DNA from: Streptomyces sp. DH37
Lineage (GTDB): Bacteria; Actinomycetota; Actinomycetes; Streptomycetales; Streptomycetaceae
Assembly: GCF_029813835.1 (NCBI RefSeq)
Contig: NZ_JARVKV010000020.1
Location: 21,902 to 85,901, forward strand
Length of the DNA: 64,000 nt
Direction of reading: 5' to 3'
Shown: piece by piece, positions 28,736-36,644 of the stretch
Layout of the letters: each line of letters opens with the position of its first letter
Numbering within the stretch: the first letter of the stretch is position 1
Notes under the pieces: generated by a model
The model's database searches: none
Seen by the model: only the letters and a program-made list of their open reading frames with translations
What the model was told of the DNA's origin: nothing
Position numbers and translations under genes: made by a program

Positions 28736-29116
28736 TCAGCCGGCGCAGAGGCAGAAGGGGTGTCCCGCCGGGTCCCGGTAGACGCGGAAGTCGCTTCCGT
28801 CCTCGTCGCCCCGGAGGAGTTCCGCCCCCAGTTCCAGCACCTCGCGCCCGGCCGCGTCCATCTCCTCGCGGGGCACGTAGAGGTCGAGGTGGAACTGCTG
28901 CGAGTGCTCGGCGCTCGGCCACTCCGGCGGCACGTGCCCGGGGGCCTCCTGGAAGGCCAGGGTCCGGCCGCTCAGGGCGCCCGACTCGAACGTCACCTCC
29001 ACCCACTCGCCCTCGCCCTCGACCTTCCCGCCCAGCATCCGCGCGTAGAAGTCGGCGAGCTTCCCGGCGTCCGGGCAGTCCAGTACGACGACGTCCCGCA
29101 GCGTGGTGATGGCCAT
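28736..29116 (-). CDS. VOC-superfamily (glyoxalase/bleomycin-resistance-like) protein
   Basis: 126 residues, one VOC fold made of two beta-alpha-beta-beta-beta halves: VVVLDCPDAGKLADFYARMLGG opens the first and FHLDLYVPREEMDAAGREV the second, ending in the usual FRVYRDPAGHPFCL. Candidate metal ligands are His in FHLDLY and residues near the C-terminus. Members include dioxygenases, lyases and drug-binding proteins; this one has no assigned substrate. Good GGAGGA ribosome site. It diverges from a CGNR regulator across a cluster of GGTAAC boxes and is its likely target. Confidence 0.85.
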   Translation of the reverse strand: MAITTLRDVVVLDCPDAGKLADFYARMLGGKVEGEGEWVEVTFESGALSGRTLAFQEAPGHVPPEWPSAEHSQQFHLDLYVPREEMDAAGREVLELGAELLRGDEDGSDFRVYRDPAGHPFCLCAG

Positions 29117-29147
29117 GGTGCTTCCTCCCTGTGCCGTGCCTTCCCGG

Positions 29148-29229
29148 CTCGTTACCTGTTAAGGGCTCCAACCGGTAACGAGTTACCTCATCATGGCGCT
29201 CTGCCGGTAACGGGGCAAGACCGGTAACG
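29148..29229. promoter_or_regulatory. Cluster of GGTAAC boxes in a divergent control region
   Basis: Boxes: CTCGTTACC (29148-29156), its exact inverted partner GGTAACGAG (29174-29182), GTTACC (29182-29187), GGTAACG (29206-29212) and GGTAACG (29223-29229), the last touching the GTG of the CGNR gene. Five hexamers in 82 bp in mixed orientation look like an operator array for autoregulation and control of the VOC gene. Confidence 0.55.
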
Positions 29230-29804
29230 TGGCAGAGGTGGAACAGCCCGAGGAGCGGGATCCCACACCGCCGGGACTCCGCCTGGTACGGGATCTGATC
29301 AACACCCTGGACGTGGAGGAGGGCACCGACGCCCTCGCCACCACGGCCGGTCTCGCCGCGTTCGCGCACGACCACGGGTTGACCGGACCGGTGCCCGCCA
29401 AACAGGACCTGCCGGACGTCATCGGGCTGCGCGAGGGCCTGCGCGCCGTCTGCCTGGCGCACAACACCGGCGCACGGGTGCCCGAGGAGACGGCGGCCGG
29501 ACTGGCCGCGCTGCTGCGCCGCGCCCACCTGGCCCTCGTCCTCGACGGGGAGGGGGCGGCGACGCTCCGGCCGGCCGGGGACCTCGCCGGCGCCGCCGCG
29601 CTCACCGCCCGGGTGGCCGCGGCCGTCGCCCTCGCGGCGGCCGACGGCACCTGGCCCCGCCTCAAGGTGTGCGAGGCGCCCGACTGCCGCTGGGCGTACT
29701 ACGACAGGAGCCCGGCCGGCCGCAGGCGCTGGTGCACCATGGCCGTCTGCGGCAGCCGGGCGAAGATGCGGACGTACCGCGCACGGCGGTCGTCCACGAG
29801 CTGA
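29229..29804 (+). CDS. ABATE-domain / CGNR zinc-finger protein, putative regulator
   Basis: 191 residues. The N-terminal 130 residues match the ABATE (stress-induced ligand-binding) pattern starting GLRLVRDLINTLD. The C-terminal 45 residues form the CGNR treble-clef finger: CEAPDCRWAYYDRSP, then RRWCTMAVCGSRAKMRTYR, giving four Cys ligands. Such proteins are thought to bind DNA through this finger. The GTG at 29229 has no ribosome site and lies inside a GGTAACG box; a second GTG at 29238 is possible. Divergent from the VOC gene, its probable target. Confidence 0.85.
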   Translation: MAEVEQPEERDPTPPGLRLVRDLINTLDVEEGTDALATTAGLAAFAHDHGLTGPVPAKQDLPDVIGLREGLRAVCLAHNTGARVPEETAAGLAALLRRAHLALVLDGEGAATLRPAGDLAGAAALTARVAAAVALAAADGTWPRLKVCEAPDCRWAYYDRSPAGRRRWCTMAVCGSRAKMRTYRARRSSTS

Positions 29805-29863
29805 GGGACCCAGGCACGGAAGTGGCCTGGAAGCGGCCCGGAAGCGGCCCGGCGCCGGGAGGA

Positions 29864-29895
29864 CCGGGATCCGGCGGGCTCCGGGATCCGGCGGG
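29864..29895. repeat. 15-bp direct repeat
   Basis: CCGGGATCCGGCGGG at 29864-29878 and again at 29881-29895, between the CGNR gene stop and the ugd stop. It may be part of a mutual termination region. Confidence 0.7.
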
Positions 29896-29897
29896 GG

Positions 29898-31238
29898 CTA
29901 CGCCGTCGGGCGGCCCAGCGCGCGGAAGGACCAGCCCGCCTTGCGCCACAGGGCCGGGTCCAGGGTGTTGCGGCCGTCCAGGATGCGCTTGTGCGCGGCG
30001 GCCTCGCCCAGCACCTCCGGATCCAGCTCCCGGAACTCGCGCCACTCCGTCAGGTGCAGCACCACGTCCGCCCCGCGCACCGCCTCCAGCGCGCTGCCGG
30101 CGTACCCCAGGGTGGGGAAGACGCGCCGGGCGTTCTCCATCCCCTTGGGGTCGTAGACCATGACCTGTCCGCCCTGGAGGTGGACCTGCCCGGCGACGTT
30201 CAGCGCCGGCGAGTCCCGTACGTCGTCGGAGTCCGGCTTGAAGGTCGCGCCCAGCACCGCCACACGCCGTCCCAGGAAGGCGCCGCCGACCGTCTCGCGG
30301 GCCAGCTCCACCATGTGGGAGCGGCGGCGCATGTTGATCGAGTCCACCTCGCGCAGGAAGGTCAGCGCCTGGTCGGCGCCCAGCTCGCCCGCCCGCGCCA
30401 TGAACGCGCGGATGTCCTTGGGCAGGCAGCCGCCGCCGAAGCCGATCCCGGCGCGCAGGAACTTCCGGCCGATCCGGTCGTCGTGCCCGATCGCCTCCGC
30501 CAGCTTCACCACGTCGCCGCCGGCCGCCTCGCAGACCTCGGCCATGGCGTTGATGAACGAGATCTTGGTGGCCAGGAAGGAGTTGGCGGCGGTCTTCACC
30601 AGCTCGGCCGTCGGGAAGTCGGTGACGACGAACGGCGAGCCGTCCGCCACCGGCTTCGCGTACACCTCGCGCAGCAGCTCCTCGGCGCGCTCGGAGCGCA
30701 CCCCCACCACGATGCGGTCCGGGCGCAGGGTGTCCTCGACGGCGAAGCCCTCGCGCAGGAACTCCGGGTTCCACGCCAGCTCCGCGGCCCCGCCCGCCGG
30801 GGCCAGCTCCGCCAGCCGCCGGGCCAGCCGGTCCGCGCTGCCCACGGGCACCGTGGACTTGCCCACCACCAGGGCGGGCCGGGCCAGGTGCGGGGCCAGC
30901 GAGTCGACGGCGCTGTCCACGTAGGACATGTCACACGCGTACTCGCCCTGCTTCTGGGGGGTGTTCACGCAGACGAAGTGGACGTCGCCGAACGCGCCCA
31001 CCTCCTCCCAGGAGGTGGTGAAGCGCAGCCGCCCCGTCGAGCCCTCCACCCCGGCGACATGGCGGCGCAGCAGCTCCTCCAGACCCGGCTCGTAGAACGG
31101 CACCCGCCCGGCGGACAGCGTCTCGACCTTCTCGGGCACCACGTCCAGGCCCAGCACCTCGAACCCCAGCTCGGCCATGGCGGCGGCGTGCGTCGCGCCG
31201 AGGTAGCCGGTGCCGATCACGGTGATTCTGAGGGCCAT
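29898..31238 (-). CDS. ugd: UDP-glucose 6-dehydrogenase
   Basis: 446 residues. Oxidises UDP-glucose to UDP-glucuronate with two NAD+. N-terminal Rossmann motif ITVIGTGYLGATHA, the VPEKVETLSAGRVPFYEPGLEE loop shortened in usual form, and the catalytic Cys in FGGGCLPKD; the C-terminal domain has LGATFKPDSDDVRDSPA. ATG at 31238 follows AGGAG at 6 nt; the longer frame from 31280 lacks a ribosome site. It supplies glucuronate for the envelope polymers made by the neighbouring genes. It diverges from the acyl-CoA dehydrogenase. Confidence 0.95.
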   Translation of the reverse strand: MALRITVIGTGYLGATHAAAMAELGFEVLGLDVVPEKVETLSAGRVPFYEPGLEELLRRHVAGVEGSTGRLRFTTSWEEVGAFGDVHFVCVNTPQKQGEYACDMSYVDSAVDSLAPHLARPALVVGKSTVPVGSADRLARRLAELAPAGGAAELAWNPEFLREGFAVEDTLRPDRIVVGVRSERAEELLREVYAKPVADGSPFVVTDFPTAELVKTAANSFLATKISFINAMAEVCEAAGGDVVKLAEAIGHDDRIGRKFLRAGIGFGGGCLPKDIRAFMARAGELGADQALTFLREVDSINMRRRSHMVELARETVGGAFLGRRVAVLGATFKPDSDDVRDSPALNVAGQVHLQGGQVMVYDPKGMENARRVFPTLGYAGSALEAVRGADVVLHLTEWREFRELDPEVLGEAAAHKRILDGRNTLDPALWRKAGWSFRALGRPTA

Positions 31239-31362
31239 GGACTGCTCCTGGGATGCGGGCGAGCTGCTGTCCGCGAGCATATCCGGCCGCCGTCGGGGCT
31301 GACCGGGGGCAGTGCGCGGGAGGTGTCGGCAAACTCATGTACCCCTGACGAGGGCGGACCAC

Positions 31363-31390
31363 TAGAATTGTGTTACTTAACGGTAGTTAG
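31363..31390 (+). promoter_or_regulatory. Promoter and operator of the acyl-CoA dehydrogenase gene
   Basis: TAGAAT (31363-31368) is a near-consensus -10. Just downstream, over the expected start point, lies CTTAACGGTAGTTAG (31376-31390) with the symmetric core TAAC-GGTA-GTTA, typical of TetR-family repressors of fatty-acid genes. The -35 is unclear. Confidence 0.5.
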
Positions 31391-31418
31391 CAGCAGCGCA
31401 CCCAGGGAGTGAGACACC

Positions 31419-32597
31419 GTGGCGGGATCGACCGACTTCGACCTCTACCGGCCGTCGGAGGAGCACGAGATGCTCCGCGAATCGGTGCGCTCGCTCGCCG
31501 AGGCGAAGATCGCGCCCTTCGCCGCCGAGGTGGACGAGCAGGGCCGCTTCCCCCAGGAGGCCCTGGACGCGCTGGTCGCCAACGACCTGCACGCCATCCA
31601 CGTGCCCGAGTCCTACGGCGGCGCGGGCGCCGACGCGCTGGCGACCGTCATCGTGATCGAGGAGGTCGCCCGCGTCTGCGCCTCGTCCTCCCTGATCCCG
31701 GCCGTCAACAAGCTCGGCTCCCTCCCGGTGGTCCTCTCCGGCTCCGAGGAGCTGAAGCGGAAGTACCTCGCGCCCCTGGCCAAGGGCGACGCGATGTTCT
31801 CCTACTGCCTCTCCGAGCCGGACGCCGGCTCGGACGCCGCGGGCATGAAGACCCGCGCCGTGCGCGACGGCGACTCCTGGGTCCTCAACGGCGTCAAGCG
31901 CTGGATCACCAACGCCGGCGTCAGCGAGTACTACACGGTGATGGCCGTCACCGACCCCGAGAAGCGCTCCAAGGGCATCTCCGCCTTCGTCGTGGAGAAG
32001 GGCGACGAGGGCGTCTCCTTCGGCGCCCCGGAGAAGAAGCTCGGCATCAAGGGCTCCCCGACCCGCGAGGTCTACTTCGACAACGTCCGCATCCCCGCCG
32101 ACCGCATGATCGGCGAGGAGGGCACCGGCTTCGCCACCGCGATGAAGACCCTGGACCACACCCGCATCACCATCGCCGCCCAGGCGCTCGGCATCGCCCA
32201 GGGCGCGCTGGACTACGCCAAGGGCTACGTCGCCGAGCGCAAGCAGTTCGGCAAGCCTATCGGCGACTTCCAGGGCGTGCAGTTCATGCTCGCCGACATG
32301 GCGATGAAGCTGGAGGCCGCCCGCCAGCTCACCTACGCCGCCGCCGCCCGCTCCGAGCGCGTCACCCTCGGCGCCGACGGCCGGGCCGAGGACCTCACCT
32401 TCTACGGCGCCGCCGCCAAGTGCTACGCCTCGGACGCCGCCATGGAGATCACCACGGACGCGGTGCAGCTCCTGGGCGGCTACGGCTACACCCGCGACTA
32501 CCCGGTCGAGCGCATGATGCGCGACGCCAAGATCACCCAGATCTACGAGGGCACCAACCAGGTCCAGCGGATCGTCATGGCCCGCAACCTGCCGTAA
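31419..32597 (+). CDS. Acyl-CoA dehydrogenase
   Basis: 392 residues. FAD enzyme introducing the alpha-beta double bond in acyl-CoA. Signature 1 YCLSEPDAGSDAAGMKTRA and signature 2 QLLGGYGYTRDYPVERMMRDAKI are complete; the catalytic Glu is in IYEGTNQVQR near the C-terminus, as in short- and medium-chain enzymes. GTG start with GGGAG upstream. It corresponds by position and length to mycobacterial FadE25 near purE/purK. Monocistronic, followed by a hairpin. Confidence 0.95.
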   Translation: MAGSTDFDLYRPSEEHEMLRESVRSLAEAKIAPFAAEVDEQGRFPQEALDALVANDLHAIHVPESYGGAGADALATVIVIEEVARVCASSSLIPAVNKLGSLPVVLSGSEELKRKYLAPLAKGDAMFSYCLSEPDAGSDAAGMKTRAVRDGDSWVLNGVKRWITNAGVSEYYTVMAVTDPEKRSKGISAFVVEKGDEGVSFGAPEKKLGIKGSPTREVYFDNVRIPADRMIGEEGTGFATAMKTLDHTRITIAAQALGIAQGALDYAKGYVAERKQFGKPIGDFQGVQFMLADMAMKLEAARQLTYAAAARSERVTLGADGRAEDLTFYGAAAKCYASDAAMEITTDAVQLLGGYGYTRDYPVERMMRDAKITQIYEGTNQVQRIVMARNLP

Positions 32598-32625
32598 GGC
32601 GCCTTCCGCACCGCGTCCGCAGCCA

Positions 32626-32647
32626 GGGGCACCCTCCGGGGTGCCCC
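32626..32647 (+). terminator. Acyl-CoA dehydrogenase terminator
   Basis: GGGGCACCC pairs with GGGTGCCCC around TCCG, 29 bp past the stop. Confidence 0.65.
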
Positions 32648-32729
32648 CGGCCCTTTCCGCCCCCGCGCGGCTCGCCGCTTCCCCGGCCTCGATTCCCCCG
32701 GTCCCGCTTCCCCCCGCCCCGTCTCCTCC

Positions 32730-32765
32730 CGGCGCGCGGGGGACGCACGGCGCGCGGGGGACGCA
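32730..32765. repeat. 18-bp tandem duplication in spacer
   Basis: CGGCGCGCGGGGGACGCA is present twice, head to tail, with no mismatch, between two terminator hairpins. Confidence 0.85.
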
Positions 32766-32798
32766 CGGAGGCCCCGGACCGGGGGTCCGGGGCCTCCG
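32766..32798 (-). terminator. Terminator of the first LCP gene
   Basis: Perfect 14-bp stem (32766-32779 with 32785-32798), 5-nt loop, 42 bp past the LCP stop on the minus strand. Confidence 0.75.
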
Positions 32799-32840
32799 CG
32801 TCACATGGCCATGGTGTCGGCCTTCCCCGCGGGGCGGGAT

Positions 32841-34046
32841 TCAGTCGGCCCTGACCGTGACCTTCTCGCCGTTCTTCAGCTGACCGACGAGCTGCTTGAC
32901 CCTCGCCATGTCCCACCTGAGCGAGCCCTGCGGGGCGGAGCCCGCTATCGGCATGTTCATCGAGACGCCCTCGCCGCCCGAGACGCCCTTCATCGCCCAG
33001 AACATCGAGGCGAGGTCGAACAGGCCCATGTCCTCGTCCACGATCAGGGTGTCCAGGCCCGCGCCCAGCGTCGGGTAGAGCGTGAAGGGGTTGATGATCG
33101 TGGAGGGGGTGGCGGCCTGGTCGGCCAGGGCCGAGAGGAACTTCTGCTGGTTCTTGGTCCGCTCCAGGTCGCTGCCCGCCTCGTAGCGGTTGCGGACGAA
33201 GGCCAGGGCCTGGGCGCCGTCGAGGGTCTGACGGCCCTTCTTGAAGTCGGCGCCGGAGTTCTTGTCCTTGATGTCGCGCGGGATGTCCATCTCCACGCCG
33301 CCGAGCGCGTCCACGATCTCGGCGAAGCCGCCGAAGCCTATCTCCGCGTAGTGGTCGATGCGCAGGCCGGTGTTGTACTCGACGGTGCGGACCAGCAGCG
33401 TGGCGCCGTCCATGGAGTAGGACGCGTTGAGCTTGCGCGCGCCGGGGGAGGGGAAGGTCTTGCCGCTCTCGGAGCCCTTGAACTCCGGGATGGTGACCCA
33501 GGAGTCGCGGGGCAGGGAGACCATCGTGTTCCCCTCGGGGCCCACGTGCAGCAGGATCATGGAGTCGGTGCGCTTGCCCTCCGCCGAGCCGGTGTGGAGG
33601 TTCTTCCTGTCCTCCTCCGACAGGCCCTCCCGGCTGTCGGAGCCGACGATGAGGTACGTGGTGCCCTCGCCCTTCTCCGGGCGGTCCATCACCGTGCTCA
33701 GGTCGACCTCCCGGCGCAGCTTGGAGTCGGCCCAGAAGTACGTGCCGACCGACCACACCAGGAGCACGACGAGCAGCGTGACGAGCCCCACCTTGACCCG
33801 GCGGCCCCAGTCCGGTGCGGGACGCGCGCCGGCGGGGCCGGGCCCCGCGTGGCCGGGGACGCCCTGGCCGCCGCCTCCGTAACCGGAACCGGCGTAGACC
33901 TGGCCCGTGTTGTAGCCGGAGTCGTAGCTCGCGTGGCCGCCGCCGTATCCGCCGCCGCCGTAGTCGTCACCGCGTCTGGGCGTCGGCATGGCGCGGGTGG
34001 GGTCCGGGCGCGGGCCGACGCCGCCGCTGTTGGGCCAGTCAGTCAT
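32841..34046 (-). CDS. LCP (LytR-CpsA-Psr) family protein with Gly/Tyr-rich N-tail
   Basis: 401 residues. LCP enzymes move polymers from polyprenyl-phosphate carriers onto peptidoglycan at the outer face of the membrane. Residues 1-88 are a cytoplasmic Gly/Tyr/His/Pro-rich tail (DDYGGGGYGGGHASYDSGY), followed by one helix (VGLVTLLVVLLVWSVGTYF) and the LCP domain with TTYLIVGSDSREG, MVSLPRDSWVTI, the DALGGVEMDIP strand and FVRNRYEAGSDLERTKNQQKF shortened here. It has no LytR_C domain and no Cys, unlike its four neighbours. ATG at 34046 is chosen by similarity; the ribosome site is poor. Confidence 0.9.
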   Translation of the reverse strand: MTDWPNSGGVGPRPDPTRAMPTPRRGDDYGGGGYGGGHASYDSGYNTGQVYAGSGYGGGGQGVPGHAGPGPAGARPAPDWGRRVKVGLVTLLVVLLVWSVGTYFWADSKLRREVDLSTVMDRPEKGEGTTYLIVGSDSREGLSEEDRKNLHTGSAEGKRTDSMILLHVGPEGNTMVSLPRDSWVTIPEFKGSESGKTFPSPGARKLNASYSMDGATLLVRTVEYNTGLRIDHYAEIGFGGFAEIVDALGGVEMDIPRDIKDKNSGADFKKGRQTLDGAQALAFVRNRYEAGSDLERTKNQQKFLSALADQAATPSTIINPFTLYPTLGAGLDTLIVDEDMGLFDLASMFWAMKGVSGGEGVSMNMPIAGSAPQGSLRWDMARVKQLVGQLKNGEKVTVRAD

Positions 34047-34215
34047 GGGAGGCAGTGTGCCTTCTCCGGGCGGGTGCGCCATAGACAGGGGGGCGAAACA
34101 GGAGCGCGGCTGTTGCAGAGCTGATGCATTGCGGTACCGGCCGGACCGCGGGCGGCCCGGCCGGTACCGCGGAGGATCACACCGGGCCACCCGGTTCCGC
34201 CCGGGACGGGCCGCT

Positions 34216-34221
34216 TAGGGT
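34216..34221 (+). promoter_or_regulatory. -10 of a leaderless thioesterase promoter
   Basis: TAGGGT ends 6 nt before the ATG at 34228. The GGTGGAAG just before the ATG could also act as a ribosome site if transcription started earlier. Confidence 0.45.
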
Positions 34222-34227
34222 GGAAGC

Positions 34228-34779
34228 ATGACCACTCAGGCCCAGGCCCCCCAGCACGAACTGCCGGGCAAGCCCACCGCTGCGTCCCGCACCACCCTGT
34301 CCCACATCATGACGGGGAACGACACCAACCTCCTCGGCACCGTCCACGGCGGCGTGATCATGAAACTGGTCGACGACGCGGCGGGCGCGGTCGCCGGGCG
34401 GCACTCGGAGGGGCCGGCGGTCACGGCCTCGATGGACGAGATGGTCTTCCTGGAGCCGGTCCGGGTGGGCGATCTGGTCCATGTGAAGGCCCAGGTCAAC
34501 TGGACCGGACGGTCGTCGATGGAGGTCGGCGTGCGCGTGCTGGCCGAGCGCTGGAACGAGTCCGCGCCCGCCACCCAGGTCGCCTCCGCCTACCTGGTCT
34601 TCACGGCGGTCGACGAGAACGGCCGGCCGCGGCCCGTGCCGCAGGTGGTCCCCGAGTCCGAGCGCGACAAGCGCCGCTGGCAGGAGGCGCAGATCCGGCG
34701 CACGCACCGGCTCGCCCGGCGCCGCGCCATCAAGGAGCTGCGCGACCGGCGGGCGGCCGAGGGCATGACCGACGACTGA
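34228..34779 (+). CDS. Hotdog-fold acyl-CoA thioesterase
   Basis: 183 residues. YciA/BFIT-type thioesterase hydrolysing fatty acyl-CoA to free acid and CoA. The hotdog domain shows the helix HGGVIMKLVDDAAGAVAGRH with the conserved Asp, and the strands AVTASMDEMVFLEPVRVGDLV. The last 45 residues are a long basic helix (RDKRRWQEAQIRRTHRLARRR). Single gene, followed by a hairpin shared with the converging LCP gene. Confidence 0.92.
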   Translation: MTTQAQAPQHELPGKPTAASRTTLSHIMTGNDTNLLGTVHGGVIMKLVDDAAGAVAGRHSEGPAVTASMDEMVFLEPVRVGDLVHVKAQVNWTGRSSMEVGVRVLAERWNESAPATQVASAYLVFTAVDENGRPRPVPQVVPESERDKRRWQEAQIRRTHRLARRRAIKELRDRRAAEGMTDD

Positions 34780-34793
34780 CGACCCGCCGCCCG

Positions 34794-34839
34794 GTGACCG
34801 CGGGCCCGGCGCCGCGTACGGCTCCGGGCCCGCGGTCAC
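34794..34839. terminator. Bidirectional terminator overlapping an LCP stop codon
   Basis: Perfect 16-bp stem (34794-34809 with 34824-34839) with a 14-nt loop. The right arm runs over the last codon of the minus-strand LCP gene. Confidence 0.75.
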
Positions 34840-36497
34840 GGGCAGGCGACCTCGTCGCCCGTGACCGCTCCCGGGACCCCCTCCCCGGGCTTCCCGGGCT
34901 TCCCGGCCCCCTCGGACCTCCCGGGCCCCTCGGGCTTCGCGGGCTTCCCGGACTCCTCCGCCTCCGGCGTCGGGCTGGGCTCGGGCGCGTGACGCACCCG
35001 CAGCACCTCGCGGTGGTCGGAGCCGAGGACGACCTCCATCACCCGCCCCTGGCCCTTCACGGCTTTCAGCCGCGCGCCGGGCAGCGCGGCGGCCAGGGCG
35101 CGCGCCGAGCGGTCCCATTCGGGGTCGTGGCGGATGACCGTCCGCCGTACGTCCTGGCGCTTCGATCCGCGCGGGGCGCCGGTGGTGTCGAAGCCGGTGG
35201 CGCGCAGCTCGCGGTCCACGCGCGCGCCGAGGGCGGCGACCGGTGTGCCGTTCTCGACCTGCACCCGGATCCTCCCCGGGGCCACCTCGACCGGCAGGGG
35301 ACCGGACGGCCCGGCTCCGCGCCGCCGCTCCGCCGCGCCCGGCTCCTCGTCCAGGTTCTTCCCACCGTGCTCCCCACCGTGCTCCCCGCCGCCCTTCCCG
35401 CCGTCCTTCCCGTCGTGTCCCCCGCCGTGCCCCGCGCCCGCCGCGGTGCCGGGCGACAGCGGCCGGTCCTGGCGCAGCGCCCCGAACAGCTTCCCGGCCC
35501 CCTCCTCGTCCCAGGTCACGGTCGAGCCGACGCCGGGCACGCTGTGGTCGGGGTCGTCGATGGGCACCGAGGCGAACTCCGAGGAGGCCGCCGTGAATCC
35601 GCGCATCGCCCGCCCCAGGGTGAGCAGTTCGTGGGTGCCGAAGTCCCGGTCGGCGCGGACCGAGCCGAGCAGCGCCGAGGCGACCCGGCTGAGCCGGGCG
35701 GGGTTCATCAGCGCCCCGCTCTCGGTCACCTCGTCGATCACGGAGGCCAGGAAGCGCTGCTGGCGCTTGATGCGGCCGAGGTCGCCCTCGGCGTCGACGT
35801 GCCGGGCGCGGACGTACTGCAGGGCCCGGCCGCCGTCGAGCCGGGTGGTGCCGGCGGGCAGGTCGAGGCCGCTGCGGCTGTCGCGGAGCGGCCGGGTGGT
35901 GCACACCGGGACGCCGCCCAGGGCGTCGACGGTCCGCATGAAGCTGGTGAAGTCGACCTCCAGGTAGTGGTCGACGCGCACCCCCGTCATCTTCTCGACG
36001 GTGCGGACGGTCAGGTGCGGACCGCCCAGGGAGTAGGCGGCGTTGATCTTCCCGGTGCGGTCCGTGCGGCGCTCGCCGGTGAGGGGATCGGTGTGCTCGG
36101 GGAACTCGGTGTACGAGTCGCGGGGGATGCTCACCACGCTGGCCCGGTCGCGGTCGGCGGAGAGGTGCACCAGCATGATCGTGTCGGTGCAGTTGCAGGG
36201 GGCGCCGCCGAGGGAGTACCGCTGCCGCTCCTCCTCGGTGACGGTGTCGCGGTCGTCGGTGCCCACGACCAGGAAGTTGGTGCCGTCGCCGTTCTGAGGG
36301 CGGTGGCTGAGCCCGTGGAAGGGGTCCACCCGTTCCAGCCGGCCGTCCAGCCCGGAGACCACCGCGTGGCCGATGCCGCTGGCCACCAGCACCATCGCCG
36401 AGACGGCCGTCGCCGTCCGCGTGCCCCAGCGGGACAGACCCCGGCGCTTCGGCCGGGGACGGGCGTGGCGACCGCGCTGACGGGACCGTGCGGGCAT
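34836..36497 (-). CDS. LCP family protein with LytR_C domain
   Basis: 553 residues. Basic cytoplasmic start (RQRGRHARPRPKRRG), one helix (about 30-50), LCP domain (about 70-290: NFLVVGTDDRDTV, VVSIPRDSYTEF, DALGGVPVC, RARHVDAEGDLGRIKRQQRF), a His/Gly/Lys-rich linker (AGHGGGHDGKDGGKGGG), a LytR_C domain (about 390-490, starting RIRVQVENGTPVAALG) and a Pro/Lys-rich tail ending in a Cys-Pro. Four Cys in total, all in the exported part. ATG at 36497 with GGAGGTG 8 nt upstream. It diverges from the GT2 gene. Confidence 0.92.
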   Translation of the reverse strand: MPARSRQRGRHARPRPKRRGLSRWGTRTATAVSAMVLVASGIGHAVVSGLDGRLERVDPFHGLSHRPQNGDGTNFLVVGTDDRDTVTEEERQRYSLGGAPCNCTDTIMLVHLSADRDRASVVSIPRDSYTEFPEHTDPLTGERRTDRTGKINAAYSLGGPHLTVRTVEKMTGVRVDHYLEVDFTSFMRTVDALGGVPVCTTRPLRDSRSGLDLPAGTTRLDGGRALQYVRARHVDAEGDLGRIKRQQRFLASVIDEVTESGALMNPARLSRVASALLGSVRADRDFGTHELLTLGRAMRGFTAASSEFASVPIDDPDHSVPGVGSTVTWDEEGAGKLFGALRQDRPLSPGTAAGAGHGGGHDGKDGGKGGGEHGGEHGGKNLDEEPGAAERRRGAGPSGPLPVEVAPGRIRVQVENGTPVAALGARVDRELRATGFDTTGAPRGSKRQDVRRTVIRHDPEWDRSARALAAALPGARLKAVKGQGRVMEVVLGSDHREVLRVRHAPEPSPTPEAEESGKPAKPEGPGRSEGAGKPGKPGEGVPGAVTGDEVACP

Positions 36498-36632
36498 CGG
36501 AGAAGCACCTCCGTGGCGGTGGGGGCCAGGAAGCGGCCAACATAGGCCCATACGATCTACGGACCGGGCGTCCCACGCCGCCCGCCGCCCGCGGCCACCC
36601 GGCTGCCGTGTGAGCGGGTCACCCGATCGCGG

Positions 36633-36638
36633 TACCGT
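36633..36638 (+). promoter_or_regulatory. -10 of a leaderless GT2 promoter
   Basis: TACCGT lies exactly 6 nt before the GTG at 36645, and no ribosome site is present. Confidence 0.5.
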
Positions 36639-36644
36639 GACCCG

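Noticed and set aside
31238..31280. Longer N-terminus for UDP-glucose dehydrogenase
   Set aside because: The Rossmann motif begins right after the ATG at 31238, which has AGGAG at good spacing; the upstream ATG has none.
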